Source: Staphylococcus carnosus (GTDB taxonomy: Bacteria > Bacillota > Bacilli > Staphylococcales > Staphylococcaceae). Taken from it: DNA of 64,000 nucleotides. Below the pieces are notes generated by a model. That model did not search any database. It was given only the letters and a program-made list of their open reading frames with translations, and was not told where the DNA came from. The stretch spans positions 868,001 to 932,000 of the forward strand of contig NZ_UHCT01000001.1 of the NCBI RefSeq assembly GCF_900458435.1, in the 5' to 3' direction. How positions within the stretch are numbered: position 1 is the first letter of the stretch; every line of letters starts with the position of its first letter. Both the position numbers and the translations under genes were made by a program. This document shows positions 13,052 through 23,107 of the stretch, piece by piece.

Positions 13052-13166
13052 TCTGGTGACAATGGCAAAGAGGTCACACCTGTTCCCATGCCGAACACAG
13101 TAGTTAAGCTCTTTAGCGCCGATGGTAGTCGGACTTACGTTCCGCAAGAGTAGGACGTTGCCAGGC
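13052..13166 (+). rRNA. rrf: 5S ribosomal RNA
   Basis: 115 bases from TCTGGTGACAATGGC to ACGTTGCCAGGC, with the conserved CCGAACACAG loop. Confidence 0.96.
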
Positions 13167-13177
13167 AATTGTATTAT

Positions 13178-13252
13178 TCCACAGTAGCTCAGTGGTAGAG
13201 CTATCGGCTGTTAACCGATCGGTCGTAGGTTCGAGTCCTACCTGTGGAGCCA
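13178..13252 (+). tRNA. tRNA-Asn (GTT)
   Basis: Acceptor arms TCCACAG / CTGTGGA, anticodon GTT at 13210-13212, T-loop GGTTCGAGTCC, encoded CCA. First tRNA after 5S. Confidence 0.95.
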
Positions 13253-13255
13253 TAT

Positions 13256-13327
13256 GGCCCCGTGGTCAAGCGGTTAAGACACCGCCCTTTCACGGCGGTA
13301 ACACGGGTTCGAGTCCCGTCGGGGTCA
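13256..13327 (+). tRNA. tRNA-Glu (TTC), CCA not encoded
   Basis: Acceptor GGCCCCG / CGGGGTC, anticodon TTC at 13289-13291. The sequence after the discriminator A is TTT, so CCA must be added by the CCA-adding enzyme. Confidence 0.95.
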
Positions 13328-13337
13328 TTTACATATA

Positions 13338-13413
13338 GGAGAATTAGCTCAGCAGGGAGAGCATCTGCCTTACAAGCAGAGGGTCGGCGGTTCGAACCCG
13401 TCATTCTCCACCA
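13338..13413 (+). tRNA. tRNA-Val (TAC)
   Basis: Acceptor GGAGAAT / ATTCTCC, anticodon TAC at 13371-13373, encoded CCA. Confidence 0.95.
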
Positions 13414-13436
13414 TCTTAATGAACTGAATATTTGCT

Positions 13437-13520
13437 GGAGGGGTAGCGAAGTGGCTAAACGCGGCGGACTGTAAATCCGCTCCTTCGGGTTCGGCAGTTC
13501 GAATCTGCCCCCCTCCACCA
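13437..13520 (+). tRNA. tRNA-Tyr (GTA)
   Basis: 84 bases with a long variable arm, acceptor GGAGGGG / CCCCTCC, anticodon stem GCGGA / TCCGC enclosing CTGTAAA, encoded CCA. Confidence 0.95.
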
Positions 13521-13527
13521 TCTTTAA

Positions 13528-13602
13528 TGGGCTATAGCCAAGCGGTAAGGCAACGGACTTTGACTCCGTCATTCACTGGTTCGAATCCAGTTAGCCCAGC
13601 CA
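13528..13602 (+). tRNA. tRNA-Gln (TTG)
   Basis: Acceptor TGGGCTA / TAGCCCA, anticodon stem ACGGA / TCCGT enclosing CTTTGAC, encoded CCA. Confidence 0.95.
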
Positions 13603-13605
13603 TTA

Positions 13606-13678
13606 GAGCCATTAGCTCAGTTGGTAGAGCATCTGACTTTTAATCAGAGGGTCAGAGGTTCGAATCCTCTATGGCTCA
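13606..13678 (+). tRNA. tRNA-Lys (TTT), CCA not encoded
   Basis: Acceptor GAGCCAT / ATGGCTC, anticodon stem TCTGA / TCAGA enclosing CTTTTAA. The base after the discriminator begins CTG, so CCA is added after transcription. Confidence 0.95.
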
Positions 13679-13683
13679 CTGTT

Positions 13684-13710
13684 AGCACTCTTTTAAGAGT
13701 GCTTTTTTTA
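13684..13710 (+). terminator. Terminator of the rrn-tRNA operon
   Basis: AGCACTCTT, loop TT, AAGAGTGCT, then a run of seven T. Confidence 0.92.
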
Positions 13711-13784
13711 TACTCTTTTTTAAATTCATGGAAGATATTATTTGTATAAATACGTATTTTCATTCAAGGATACTACTACTTTTA

Positions 13785-13793
13785 TGATATAAT
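13785..13793 (+). promoter_or_regulatory. Extended -10 promoter of the cdaA-cdaR-glmM operon
   Basis: TGATATAAT lies 74 bases before the cdaA start; no consensus -35 box is visible. Confidence 0.45.
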
Positions 13794-13866
13794 TTGTGTG
13801 TATGACGGCTATTTATCAATTAGATAAAATGGTTATCATTGTAATTAGGTTACCGGAGGAGATGCT

Positions 13867-14673
13867 ATGAATTTTGGCAGCTTTTTTGAAAATTTTAACA
13901 CGGTAAAGTTAATAACAAGTGTATTAGACTTAGTTATCGTATGGTATGTTATTTACCTTCTAATCACTGTATTCAAAGGTACAAAAGCAATTCAACTCCT
14001 CAAAGGAATCATTGTGATTGTAATTGGCCGTTGGGTAAGTGCTGCCTTGGATTTAACAACTACTGCCCGTTTATTCGATATGGTTATTCAATGGGGGTTC
14101 TTGGCAATAATCGTTATATTCCAGCCTGAAATTCGTCGTGCTTTAGAGCAATTGGGTAGAGGTAATCTATTCAAGCGCTATACTGACAGCTCTTCAGCTG
14201 ATCAACAAAAATTGATTAAAGCTGTATCAGGTGCAGTTCAGTATATGGCGAAAAGACGTATCGGTGCCTTAATTGTTTTTGAAAAGAAAACAGGTTTGCA
14301 AGATTATATTGAAACCGGTATTCCGATGGATTCGGATATTTCACAAGAACTATTAACAAATGTGTTTATTCCTAACACGCCATTACATGATGGAGCAATG
14401 ATTATTCAAGGTACTAAGATTGCAAGTGCTGCTTGTTACTTGCCTCTTTCTGATAGCTCAAAAATATCTAAAAGCTTAGGTACGAGACACCGTGCTGCTG
14501 TAGGTATTTCAGAAGTGTCAGATGCGTTTACTGCGGTTGTATCTGAAGAAACAGGTTCAATTTCTATCACATTTGATGGTAAATTGAGAAAAGATATTTC
14601 ATTGGAAGTCTTTGAAGAATTATTAGCAGAGCATTGGTTTGATACAAGACTTCAAAAGAAAGGTGTGAATTAG
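13867..14673 (+). CDS. dacA: Diadenylate cyclase CdaA (DacA)
   Basis: This 268-residue membrane enzyme makes cyclic di-AMP from two ATP. Three hydrophobic helices occupy about residues 10-85, followed by the DAC domain with the catalytic DGA motif in NTPLHDGAMII (about 173-183) and the GTRHRAA motif (about 203-209). In staphylococci this is the main c-di-AMP synthase, and the nucleotide controls osmolyte and potassium uptake and wall strength. ATG follows GGAGGAG. The stop is one base from the next start, giving the conserved operon cdaA-cdaR-glmM; CdaR and GlmM both modulate CdaA activity in known systems. Confidence 0.95.
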   Translation: MNFGSFFENFNTVKLITSVLDLVIVWYVIYLLITVFKGTKAIQLLKGIIVIVIGRWVSAALDLTTTARLFDMVIQWGFLAIIVIFQPEIRRALEQLGRGNLFKRYTDSSSADQQKLIKAVSGAVQYMAKRRIGALIVFEKKTGLQDYIETGIPMDSDISQELLTNVFIPNTPLHDGAMIIQGTKIASAACYLPLSDSSKISKSLGTRHRAAVGISEVSDAFTAVVSEETGSISITFDGKLRKDISLEVFEELLAEHWFDTRLQKKGVN

Positions 14674-14674
14674 A

Positions 14675-15607
14675 ATGTTTGAGAGCAAATGGGGATTACG
14701 TTTTGTTGCATTTGTCTTAGCATTAGCCTTCTTTTTAACAGTGAATAATGTTTTTGGGAATATTTTCAGTTCTTCAGCTCTTACACAAAGTACAACACGT
14801 ACAATACAAAATGTTCCTGTAGAAGCTACATATAACAGTAAAGAATTGTACGCATCAGGGATACCTGATAATGTTGATGTTCAGCTAAAAGGCTCACAAT
14901 CTAAAGTTTTAAAAGCTGAACAATCTGATGACATTAAAGTCGAACTGGATTTAACTAAAACTAAATTAGGTAAACATAAAGTTGACTATGTCATTAAAGG
15001 ACTTGATAAAGATGTTGATGGAACAGTCAATCCAAAGCAAGCTAATATCAATCTAGAGAAAAAAGTTACGAAAGAACTGACTGTTCAACCAGATGTGAGC
15101 AATAAAGATATTGATTCAGATTATCAAATTGCAAACCAATCTGTTTCTCCGCATAAAGTGAAAGTAATCGGCGGTGAACATCAAGTTGAAAACATTGCTT
15201 ATTTAAAAGCAACTTTTAAAGATGCATCAAGTATCAGTCAAGATACCACTGATACAGGACAAATCGTAGCTTTTGATAAAAACTTGAATAAAATTGACGT
15301 TATTACTAAACCGAGCAGTGTTAATATTACTGTAGAATTAAAACCCTATAGTAAAAAAGTGGATATTAAGAAAAAAGTAATTGGTAAAGCAAATTCTAAT
15401 ATCAAAGCAGATGATATTGATTTATCAAAACAACAAATTGAAATATTTGGAAATAGAGAAGACTTAAACAGTATTAGTCAGATAACAGGTGAAATTGATC
15501 TTTCAGATTTTGATAATTCAGATGAAGCACCAGTAAAGTTAACAATACCTGATAAAGTCACTGATACAGATCCAAGTGATATCAAAGCGTATTTATCAAA
15601 TCACTAA
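14675..15607 (+). CDS. cdaR: CdaR (YbbR-domain regulator of CdaA)
   Basis: This 310-residue protein has one N-terminal membrane anchor (about 8-28) and an extracellular part made of several YbbR repeats of about 80 residues; repeated phrases are PVEATYNSKELY, LTVQPDVSNK and KKVDIKKKVIGKA. CdaR binds and regulates the diadenylate cyclase from the outside of the membrane. It starts one base after the cdaA stop with AAAGGTGTG as ribosome site, and ends 29 bases before glmM. Confidence 0.92.
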   Translation: MFESKWGLRFVAFVLALAFFLTVNNVFGNIFSSSALTQSTTRTIQNVPVEATYNSKELYASGIPDNVDVQLKGSQSKVLKAEQSDDIKVELDLTKTKLGKHKVDYVIKGLDKDVDGTVNPKQANINLEKKVTKELTVQPDVSNKDIDSDYQIANQSVSPHKVKVIGGEHQVENIAYLKATFKDASSISQDTTDTGQIVAFDKNLNKIDVITKPSSVNITVELKPYSKKVDIKKKVIGKANSNIKADDIDLSKQQIEIFGNREDLNSISQITGEIDLSDFDNSDEAPVKLTIPDKVTDTDPSDIKAYLSNH

Positions 15608-15636
15608 ATTTTAAGCATTAAAAGGAGAATTTTGAA

Positions 15637-16992
15637 ATGGGCAAATATTTTGGTACTGACGGTGTAAGAGGTGTAGCAAACAAAGAACTTACACCTGAAC
15701 TTGCATTCAAACTAGGAAGATACGGAGGATATGTTTTAGCACATAATGAAGATAAAAAACATCCTCAAGTACTAGTAGGCCGTGACACTCGAGTTTCAGG
15801 CGAAATGTTAGAATCAGCCTTGATTGCTGGCTTGATTTCTATTGGAGCTGAAGTCATGAGATTAGGTGTTATTTCTACACCAGGCGTTGCTTATCTCACT
15901 AAAGAGATGGATGCAGAATTAGGTGTTATGATTTCTGCATCACATAATCCAGTTGCTGATAATGGTATTAAATTCTTTGGCTCAGACGGATTTAAATTAT
16001 CTGATGATCAAGAAAATGAAATTGAAGCATTACTTGATGAAGAAAATCCTGATTTACCACGTCCAGTTGGTAATGAAATAGTGCACTATTCAGATTACTT
16101 CGAAGGTGCTCAAAAATATTTAAGCTATATTAAATCAACAATTGATGTTAATTTAGATGGTCTTAAAATTGCATTGGATGGCGCAAATGGTTCTACTTCA
16201 CAACTTGCTCCATTCTTATTCGGAGACTTAGAAGCTGATACAGAAGTAATCGGATGCAGTCCAGATGGCTATAATATCAATGAGGGTGTAGGTTCTACAC
16301 ATCCAGAAGCTCTAGCAAAAACTGTTGTAGAAACAGAAAGTGATTTCGGCTTAGCTTTTGATGGAGATGGAGACCGATTAATTGCAGTTGATGAAAAGGG
16401 CAATATTGTAGATGGCGACCAAATCATGTTCATTATTGGTCAAGAAATGGCTAAAAACCAAGAATTGAATGATAATATGATTGTTTCAACTGTCATGAGT
16501 AATTTAGGATTCTATAAAGCTTTAGAAGCTGAAGGCATCAAATCTAACAAAACTAAAGTTGGAGACCGTTACGTAGTGGAAGAAATGCGTAAAGGTAATT
16601 ATAACCTTGGTGGGGAACAATCTGGTCATATTGTATTAATGGATTATAATACAACAGGTGATGGATTGCTTACAGGTGTACAATTAGCTGCAGTTGTAAA
16701 ATTAACAGGAAAATCATTAAGCGAACTCGCTGAACAAATGAAAAAATATCCTCAGTCACTTATCAATGTACGCGTTACTGATAAACATGGCGTTACTGAT
16801 AATGAAGATGTTAAAGCAGAGATGGATCGTGTAGAAGCTGATATGAACGGAGAAGGACGTATTTTAGTTCGGCCTTCAGGCACAGAACCTTTAGTTCGTG
16901 TAATGGTAGAAGCTGCTACTGATGAAAAAGCTCAAAGCTATGCACAGCAGATTGCTGATGTGGTAGAAGAAAAAATGGGCTTAGATAATTAA
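15637..16992 (+). CDS. glmM: Phosphoglucosamine mutase GlmM
   Basis: This 451-residue enzyme interconverts glucosamine-6-phosphate and glucosamine-1-phosphate on the route to UDP-GlcNAc. The phosphoserine loop [17 protein letters not shown] places the active serine at 102, the metal loop is [13 protein letters not shown] (near 240), the sugar-binding loop GGEQSGH is near 325 and the phosphate-binding loop [15 protein letters not shown] is near the C-terminus. The length is normal. ATG follows AAAGGAG. GlmM is the last gene of the c-di-AMP operon; it can bind and inhibit CdaA in relatives. Confidence 0.97.
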   Translation: MGKYFGTDGVRGVANKELTPELAFKLGRYGGYVLAHNEDKKHPQVLVGRDTRVSGEMLESALIAGLISIGAEVMRLGVISTPGVAYLTKEMDAELGVMISASHNPVADNGIKFFGSDGFKLSDDQENEIEALLDEENPDLPRPVGNEIVHYSDYFEGAQKYLSYIKSTIDVNLDGLKIALDGANGSTSQLAPFLFGDLEADTEVIGCSPDGYNINEGVGSTHPEALAKTVVETESDFGLAFDGDGDRLIAVDEKGNIVDGDQIMFIIGQEMAKNQELNDNMIVSTVMSNLGFYKALEAEGIKSNKTKVGDRYVVEEMRKGNYNLGGEQSGHIVLMDYNTTGDGLLTGVQLAAVVKLTGKSLSELAEQMKKYPQSLINVRVTDKHGVTDNEDVKAEMDRVEADMNGEGRILVRPSGTEPLVRVMVEAATDEKAQSYAQQIADVVEEKMGLDN

Positions 16993-17007
16993 GGGAATCA
17001 TTAAAAT

Positions 17008-17044
17008 AAACGGGCTGGATACGATGTGTGTCCAGTCCGTTTTA
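17008..17044. terminator. Bidirectional terminator between glmM and mgtC
   Basis: An ACGGGCTGGA / TCCAGTCCGT stem has A-rich flank on the left and T-rich flank on the right, so it can end both converging genes. Confidence 0.8.
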
Positions 17045-17713
17045 TCTTACCATCTTGATTTCATCATGCTGTATCAAATCTTCCAATAATTTATTATGAT
17101 TAAAACTGCGTTTTATTGAAACTTTTCCCATCACATTCATCGTAATAGTCTCTTTATCAATTTTTAGAATTTGAATATTGATATTTTTTACATGATGATA
17201 TAAGAAAATTTTGGCGATTTTATTTTGAATATCCTCAGAATAATCTGCTTGAATATGTACCTTTATTGATTCGCTTAAACGAATAGATTTAAAAAGCATA
17301 TCCTCACGGAAAACATATTGGATGATCACAATTAAAATAGTAGAAACTATACCAATGAAATAAAGTCCAGAGCCTAATGCCATACCGATGCCTGAAGTTA
17401 TCCAAACACCTGCAGCTGTAGTCAGACCATTAACATTTTGGTTTCTAATTAAAATTGTACCAGCACCGATAAAACTAATCCCGCTGACGACTTGAGCCCC
17501 AATACGAGAGGGGTCTAAACTTATATTGGTTTCATGTAAGATATCATTAAAACCATATTTAGAAATAATTAGAAAAAGTGCAGAGGCTGCAGCAACTAAG
17601 ATGTGTGTTCTGATACCCGCTGATTTAAGACGAACTGTTCTTTCGTATCCAATGGTAGCTCCGCATATAGCGGCTACAAAAATACGTAAAAACAAATCTA
17701 GTTGAAACATCAT
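17042..17713 (-). CDS. MgtC/SapB family membrane protein
   Basis: This roughly 223-residue protein begins MMFQLDLFLRIFVAAICGA and has the MgtC pattern GATIGYERTVRLKSAGIRTHILV, then SFIGAGTI and TTAAGVWITSGIGMALGSG, with five membrane helices and a soluble C-terminal ACT-like domain from about 150. MgtC proteins help survival at low magnesium and modulate ATP synthase in Salmonella; the role in staphylococci is less clear. The start at 17713 follows AAGGAGAT; an upstream in-frame ATG at 17767 has no ribosome site. Confidence 0.85.
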   Translation of the reverse strand: MMFQLDLFLRIFVAAICGATIGYERTVRLKSAGIRTHILVAAASALFLIISKYGFNDILHETNISLDPSRIGAQVVSGISFIGAGTILIRNQNVNGLTTAAGVWITSGIGMALGSGLYFIGIVSTILIVIIQYVFREDMLFKSIRLSESIKVHIQADYSEDIQNKIAKIFLYHHVKNINIQILKIDKETITMNVMGKVSIKRSFNHNKLLEDLIQHDEIKMVR

Positions 17714-17775
17714 ATTTATATCTCCTTGTTCTTTCATAGCTTTTAGTTCATATATACCACTAAACAATAAAAAAT

Positions 17776-17820
17776 AGACTGGTCATTCACGGTTAAAGAT
17801 GAATGAACAGTCTTATTTTT
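17776..17820. terminator. Terminator at the end of the mtl operon
   Basis: AGACTGGTCATTCA pairs with TGAATGAACAGTCT with one mismatch. A-rich bases on the left read as a T-run on the minus strand, ending mtlD transcripts. Confidence 0.75.
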
Positions 17821-17822
17821 AA

Positions 17823-18926
17823 TTAAAGTTGATTATAAACGCTTTCGATTTCTGCAGCTAATTTTGAATCGATTTGAGCATACTCTTTTAAGAATGCTTC
17901 GATACCATGTTCTTGAATATACTTATTCTTTTCAACAGTTTCAGTATCTTTATCATCTTGATATTTAAGCAAGAACGCTGCTTCATGCGTTAATCCTTCA
18001 TGCGCTAAATCATGTTCATAAAGATAATTTAATGGTTTAATAATTCTATCTTTAGGGCCGATTTTACGCAATGTGCCACGACCGACACGTGTTAAGTCAT
18101 CTGATAAGTTAGGATTTTTAAAGCGACCAATTATTTTTTCAACATAATCAGCTTGTTCTTGTTCAGAAAAGCCAAATTCATCAATAATATATTGGCTTGT
18201 TTCATTTAAAACTTCGCGCAAACCAGACTCTACTTTTCCATCTGAAATAGCATCTAATACGGTTTGATGACCATAATATTGACCTGCATAAGCGATATAA
18301 GCATGACCTGTGTTTACAGTCATTAATTTACGCTCAATATAAGGTCTTAAATCGTCTACATACTTAATATGTTCTAACTGAGGACCATACCAAGCATCAG
18401 CTTCAACCACCCATTCAAAGAAAGGTTCAACTAATACATCTAGAATATTTTCATGAGTTTGCTGAGGTACAATTCTATCTACTGCTGAGTTTGCAAAATG
18501 AATATGGTCAGGAAGCGGGCCTGTAATATCTAAAACTGCTTCTTTCAAAGTATCTGTAGCCATAATTGCATTTTCACAAGCAACAACATTAACAGGTGTT
18601 TCTTTTTCTTTTAATGCAGGTGCAAGTGATTTGGCAATTATAGGAAGTAAGTTAACACCTACGGCTGTTGTGATAATATCAGCTTCTAATAATGCTTGAT
18701 GAAGTTTTTCTGGATCTTGAGCTGAATTAATCGCATCTACACCTTTAATTGTTGATGTTGTACGTGCTTCATCAGCAAGAATGACGTCATATTGATGGTC
18801 ATGATTTAATGCATCTACAATCGCACTATTGACGTCTGAGAAGGTAACTTCTACATTATTATCTGAAAGAATTTGGCCGATGAAACCTCGGCCAATATTC
18901 CCGGCTCCGAAATGAACTGCTTTCAT
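17823..18926 (-). CDS. mtlD: Mannitol-1-phosphate 5-dehydrogenase
   Basis: This 367-residue NAD-dependent enzyme oxidises mannitol-1-phosphate to fructose-6-phosphate. The N-terminal Rossmann motif is [13 protein letters not shown], and the catalytic-domain block [15 protein letters not shown] carries the conserved Lys-Asn-His residues of polyol dehydrogenases. Its start overlaps the mtlF stop by one base (TAATG), a sign of translational coupling. It is the last gene of mtlA-mtlR-mtlF-mtlD. Confidence 0.96.
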   Translation of the reverse strand: MKAVHFGAGNIGRGFIGQILSDNNVEVTFSDVNSAIVDALNHDHQYDVILADEARTTSTIKGVDAINSAQDPEKLHQALLEADIITTAVGVNLLPIIAKSLAPALKEKETPVNVVACENAIMATDTLKEAVLDITGPLPDHIHFANSAVDRIVPQQTHENILDVLVEPFFEWVVEADAWYGPQLEHIKYVDDLRPYIERKLMTVNTGHAYIAYAGQYYGHQTVLDAISDGKVESGLREVLNETSQYIIDEFGFSEQEQADYVEKIIGRFKNPNLSDDLTRVGRGTLRKIGPKDRIIKPLNYLYEHDLAHEGLTHEAAFLLKYQDDKDTETVEKNKYIQEHGIEAFLKEYAQIDSKLAAEIESVYNQL

Positions 18927-19360
18927 TATACGTCAGCCTCCTCAAAAACTGCTTTGATTTCTTCAGGAGATTTTGTATTTACAATACGGTCTACATTTTC
19001 TTCTTCGCTGAACGTAATTGCGATTTTAGATAATAAGTCTAAATGTTCACCATCTTTACCTGCGATACCGACTACTACTTTAGCAACGTCATCTCCCCAT
19101 TGCACACCTTCAGGAATTTGTAAAAGTGTAAGTCCAGATTGTAATACAGCGCTTTTAGCTTCATCAGTACCATGAGGAATAGCAAGGCCATTACCCATAA
19201 ATGTAGATACAACTGCTTCACGATCTTTCATTGCTTGAATATAATCTTCAGTAACTGCACCAGCATCTACAAGTGCTTGTCCTGCTTTTTCAATTGCTTC
19301 GTTTTGATCCTCGAAAGATTGGTTTAAAAAGATATTTTCATTACTGAATAATTCAGTCAT
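18926..19360 (-). CDS. mtlF: Mannitol-specific PTS enzyme IIA
   Basis: This 144-residue soluble EIIA takes phosphate from HPr and passes it to the IIB domain of MtlA. The phosphorylated histidine is in [14 protein letters not shown] (about residue 64). It overlaps mtlD by one base and begins 6 bases after the mtlR stop, so the three genes are translated as a block. Confidence 0.95.
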
Positions 19361-19366
19361 AATCGA

Positions 19367-21400
19367 TCACTCCATTTTTAATATTTTTTTCGTTTCTTGA
19401 ATAAAGGCTTGTTTCATACTGTCTTGCAATTCAATTGTGTTTTGCATTAAATCATCAATTCTATGCAAATTACAAGTAATAGTTTCTGATACTGCACTTA
19501 CAACCTGAGAGGCAGGACTATTTTCAGGTAAAAACATGCTGATTAAATAATTGATTTCTCTTGTTTGCCCTGATGAAGTAATTGAAAGTGGTTTTTTCAA
19601 TCGTGTAAATAAAATCATCGGTTTTTGAATCAGCGCATGTTTCATATGAGGTAGACCAATAGGATAGGGGTCTAAAACAATTTCTCTTTCCTCTGCATAG
19701 TCTTTAAGTACTTGTTTAAATTGACTTTTACTCTCAATACTATGATTCTTACTGAGTTGTTTTAATAAATAATCTTGCCAGTTTGAAACTGTTGTCTCAT
19801 CAACTTGAACATTCTTTAGTACCTCTAAATTCTCGCTTATCTGACTAACCATCAAATTTACAGATTCTGAATCTGATAGTTCAGTTGTAGTTTGCACTTC
19901 TTTATAATCTGATGAATGTCTCGTGTTTAAATAATTTGCTACAAAATTGATATCTTGATCCGGTAATAGGGGATTTACTGTAATGTATGGTTCTTGAATA
20001 TCTAAACCGATTGTAGAGATAATCCCGTCATAACTTTTCAAATTCAATTGTTTCAAATCACTGAGTGAAGCTTGAGTTGTTTTACCGATTTCCGAAAAGG
20101 CTTGGTTGAGCCGTGTAGCAAGCACTCTGCTTGTACCGATACCTGAACTGCAGACAACTAAAATATTTAAAGCTTTCTCTTTTAGATGTTTAATTGAACC
20201 TCCAAAATGCAGTACAACAAAAGCAATCTCACTGCTTGGAAAATTCAAATCCGGCCAAATTTCAGCCAAACCATGTTCAACACTGTCATATAACCTGGAA
20301 TATTTAGTGCGAATCATTTCGGTTAATGGATTATGTGTTTCAATATTGGCATTCAGTCGATTGATAGCAGGGATTAAATGTAATTTCAAACCTGATGTCA
20401 ATGTAGATTTATCATCAAATTCATATTGAGAATGTTGTTCTACATAAGCAATTAACCGTGAAATCTTATTATCATCACGAACTTGAACGTTAGAATTTTC
20501 TTCATCTTTTCTTCTTTTTGCCCCACGCAAGTGAATTGTAATAAAGGTTATCTCTGCTGTATTGAAAGACACTTGATAAATCGTTGAAAGTTGCTGTGCT
20601 AGTGATGAAGCAACTTGATATTCTAAAGTATCTTTAACTGAGTTATAAATATCTTGGTCAATCGCAACATTTTCACCATGCTGTATACGCTCAATACTTA
20701 AAACAATGTGTACAGTTAAGGTTAGGTAACTGGCTTCTGTTAAGGTGTAAGGCAAAGCATCTAAATAATCCATTAAAATACGTTCAACTTGAAAGATATT
20801 TTCAAGTTCCACCATAGAGAGTTGAGAAACATTCAGCGATTGATAGACAAAATGGTTTTCAATAACCGAGTAAACACTTGTGCTGTTCAAGTTAGTAACC
20901 ATCATTTGACTCAACATTTCACGTTTTTTAGCTTCTGATCCGGTTAATGAAACACCTGATCCTCGTTTACGCTCAATTGAGAGTTGGTAATCCGCTGCTT
21001 CTGTTTCCAATTCGTCTAATATTTTAGTGAGGGTAGTAGAAGCTACACCAATTTCATGCGCTAAACTATATTGTTTAATAGGTATTTTACTTTGGATTAA
21101 TGCATATAGGATAATTGCTTTTTGTTCCTCAGCTGTTAAATCAACGGCTGTCATCTGATTAAGTTCAGTCCGCAATTGGCTTAAACTTTCTGAAGAAGCT
21201 TTCAATTGAACGCCTTTTTTAGGAATACGTTCAATTGAAATGTTCAATGCTTCTAAATCTTGCTCTAATGTTTTCAGTTCTCGGTGTATCGTTCTTGAAG
21301 AAACTGCAAGTTGTTGGGCAATTTCATATATAGTAATGAATTGACCTTGGTATTTCATCAATAGTGTTACGATTTCTTTTTCTCTGTTGCTTAAAAACAT
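19367..21400 (-). CDS. mtlR: Mannitol operon activator MtlR (PRD-containing)
   Basis: This transcription activator of about 677 residues has N-terminal helix-turn-helix domains (LSNREKEIVTLLMKYQG and IYEIAQQLAVSSRTIHRELK), two PTS regulation domains with phosphorylatable histidines (TVHIVLSIERIQHG and FITIHLRGAKRR), an EIIB-like domain with a cysteine in VVCSSGIGTSRVLATRL, and a C-terminal EIIA-like domain with GLPHMKHA. It turns the mtl operon on when PTS phosphorylation signals mannitol uptake and low glucose. I prefer ATG at 21400, which has AGGTGA upstream; a GTG at 21409 lies in that ribosome site. Confidence 0.93.
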   Translation of the reverse strand: MFLSNREKEIVTLLMKYQGQFITIYEIAQQLAVSSRTIHRELKTLEQDLEALNISIERIPKKGVQLKASSESLSQLRTELNQMTAVDLTAEEQKAIILYALIQSKIPIKQYSLAHEIGVASTTLTKILDELETEAADYQLSIERKRGSGVSLTGSEAKKREMLSQMMVTNLNSTSVYSVIENHFVYQSLNVSQLSMVELENIFQVERILMDYLDALPYTLTEASYLTLTVHIVLSIERIQHGENVAIDQDIYNSVKDTLEYQVASSLAQQLSTIYQVSFNTAEITFITIHLRGAKRRKDEENSNVQVRDDNKISRLIAYVEQHSQYEFDDKSTLTSGLKLHLIPAINRLNANIETHNPLTEMIRTKYSRLYDSVEHGLAEIWPDLNFPSSEIAFVVLHFGGSIKHLKEKALNILVVCSSGIGTSRVLATRLNQAFSEIGKTTQASLSDLKQLNLKSYDGIISTIGLDIQEPYITVNPLLPDQDINFVANYLNTRHSSDYKEVQTTTELSDSESVNLMVSQISENLEVLKNVQVDETTVSNWQDYLLKQLSKNHSIESKSQFKQVLKDYAEEREIVLDPYPIGLPHMKHALIQKPMILFTRLKKPLSITSSGQTREINYLISMFLPENSPASQVVSAVSETITCNLHRIDDLMQNTIELQDSMKQAFIQETKKILKME

Positions 21401-21436
21401 AGGCATCACCTGCTTTTGGTCTTTTAAGGCACCTAA

Positions 21437-22984
21437 TTAATCTTGATCTTCTTTTAAATTATTGATTAATTCTTCATATCTTGGAGAATTTAAGAAGTTT
21501 TCTACAGAAATATGAATCGCATCAGGTGACTGTTTGATTGCACGATCTGTTAATTTTTTCTGAGTAATAACAAGTTGTGCATTTTTCGGCAATTGGTTAA
21601 TAGCTGTATTGGTTACTTGAATATTTTCTAATCCAGCGTTTTTAAATTTATTTCGTAACATACTTGCACCCATTGCACTTGAACCCATACCCGCATCACA
21701 TGCGAAGATAACATGGTCAACATTGTTATAATTATGAGCATCAACGTCTTCCGTGTTGTAATCATCTAACAATTCATCACTATCTTTATCTTCAGCTTTA
21801 TTAGAAGCGGCTGTGGCAGTTGTTGTTTCAGCAGTTTTGTTATCAGCAGCTTTATTATCGTCTTTTGCACTAAGTTTAGAAGCGACACTTGATTTTTTAC
21901 CTTTAGTTGCTTCCATTTGAGCAGTTGCTTCTGCTAAATCTTGTTTTGGATCTTTTGTGAATTTAAGGATTAATGCTGATACGACGAATGAAACAAGGGC
22001 TGCTAGTACTACACCAGTCAGCATATGCAAGAATTCGCCTTTAGGAGCATTGATTGCATAAACAATAATTGATCCTGGAGAAGCAGGTGTTTTAAAACCA
22101 AAGTCTAATAGTGAGTAAGTCGCAACACCAGTCATACCACCTAAGATAACTGATACAAATAGTAAAGGTCTCATCAATACGTATGGGAAGTAAATTTCAT
22201 GAATACCACCGAAAAATTGAATAATCCCTGCACCATAAGATGTTGCTTTAGCAGTACCTTTACCGAAAATCATGTAAGCAATCAAGACACCGATACCTGG
22301 ACCAGGGTTTGATTCAATCGTATATAGAATAGATTGGCCTGCATGTGCAGCTTGATCAGCACCAAGTGGTGTGAATACACCATGGTTAATTGCATTATTT
22401 AAGAACACGATTTTAGCAGGTTCTACTAAAATACTTACTAATGGTAATAAATGCGCATGTACTAAAGCTTCAACGCCAACTGATAAAATATGCATGATAA
22501 ATTTCATGATTGGTGCTAAAACTTCAAAACCGAATATCGTCATGATAAAGCCTAAGATACCAGCTGAGAAGTTATTGAATAACATTTCAAAGCCTTGCGG
22601 TGTTCTAGGTTGAACGAATTCATCAGTTTTTTTCATTAGCCAACCGACTAATGGACCCATAATCATTGCACCTAATAACATCGGTGTATCCGGTAGCGCA
22701 ACGATAACCCCCATAGTAGCCGTTGCTGCAATGATACCGCCACGTAAGTCGTGAATTAATCGGCCCCCGCTAAATGCAATAAGTAATGGAATAAGGTACG
22801 TAATCATTGGACCTGCAAGTTGTGCCAGGTCTTTGTTAGGGAACCAACCATTATCGATAAAGATAGCAGCGATAAAACCCCATGCGATGAATGCGCCGAT
22901 ATTCGGCATAATCATACTGCTTAAGAAAGAACCGAAAGCTTGGACTTTACGTCCAATCCCTTTATTTTCTTGTGAATTTGACAT
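21437..22984 (-). CDS. mtlA: Mannitol PTS permease, enzyme IICB
   Basis: This 515-residue transporter takes up mannitol and phosphorylates it to mannitol-1-phosphate. The IIC domain (about 10-340) has eight or so hydrophobic segments and the signature GGIHEIYFPYVLM. A low-complexity linker rich in Ala, Lys, Thr and Asp (about 350-415) joins the IIB domain, whose active cysteine is in VIFACDAGMGSSAMGAS. EIIA is a separate protein (mtlF), as in other staphylococci. The start at 22984 follows AGAGGTGG; a GTG three codons earlier lies inside that site. The 515-residue length equals that known for S. carnosus MtlA. Confidence 0.96.
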   Translation of the reverse strand: MSNSQENKGIGRKVQAFGSFLSSMIMPNIGAFIAWGFIAAIFIDNGWFPNKDLAQLAGPMITYLIPLLIAFSGGRLIHDLRGGIIAATATMGVIVALPDTPMLLGAMIMGPLVGWLMKKTDEFVQPRTPQGFEMLFNNFSAGILGFIMTIFGFEVLAPIMKFIMHILSVGVEALVHAHLLPLVSILVEPAKIVFLNNAINHGVFTPLGADQAAHAGQSILYTIESNPGPGIGVLIAYMIFGKGTAKATSYGAGIIQFFGGIHEIYFPYVLMRPLLFVSVILGGMTGVATYSLLDFGFKTPASPGSIIVYAINAPKGEFLHMLTGVVLAALVSFVVSALILKFTKDPKQDLAEATAQMEATKGKKSSVASKLSAKDDNKAADNKTAETTTATAASNKAEDKDSDELLDDYNTEDVDAHNYNNVDHVIFACDAGMGSSAMGASMLRNKFKNAGLENIQVTNTAINQLPKNAQLVITQKKLTDRAIKQSPDAIHISVENFLNSPRYEELINNLKEDQD

Positions 22985-23107
22985 TGTATCCACCTCTTTA
23001 ATTTAAATTTGATATACATTTATTGTGAGGGGAGAAAGGATTAAACTCAATCTAAAGTAAATCGACGTTTGTCACTGAATTGTTGCCATTTGTAAAAGTG
23101 AATACAT

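Noticed and set aside
13201-13572. A 123-codon minus-strand frame and a 76-codon plus-strand frame over the tRNA cluster
   Set aside because: The region is filled by five tRNA genes; the frames are by-products of their sequence, although such peptides are often mis-annotated.
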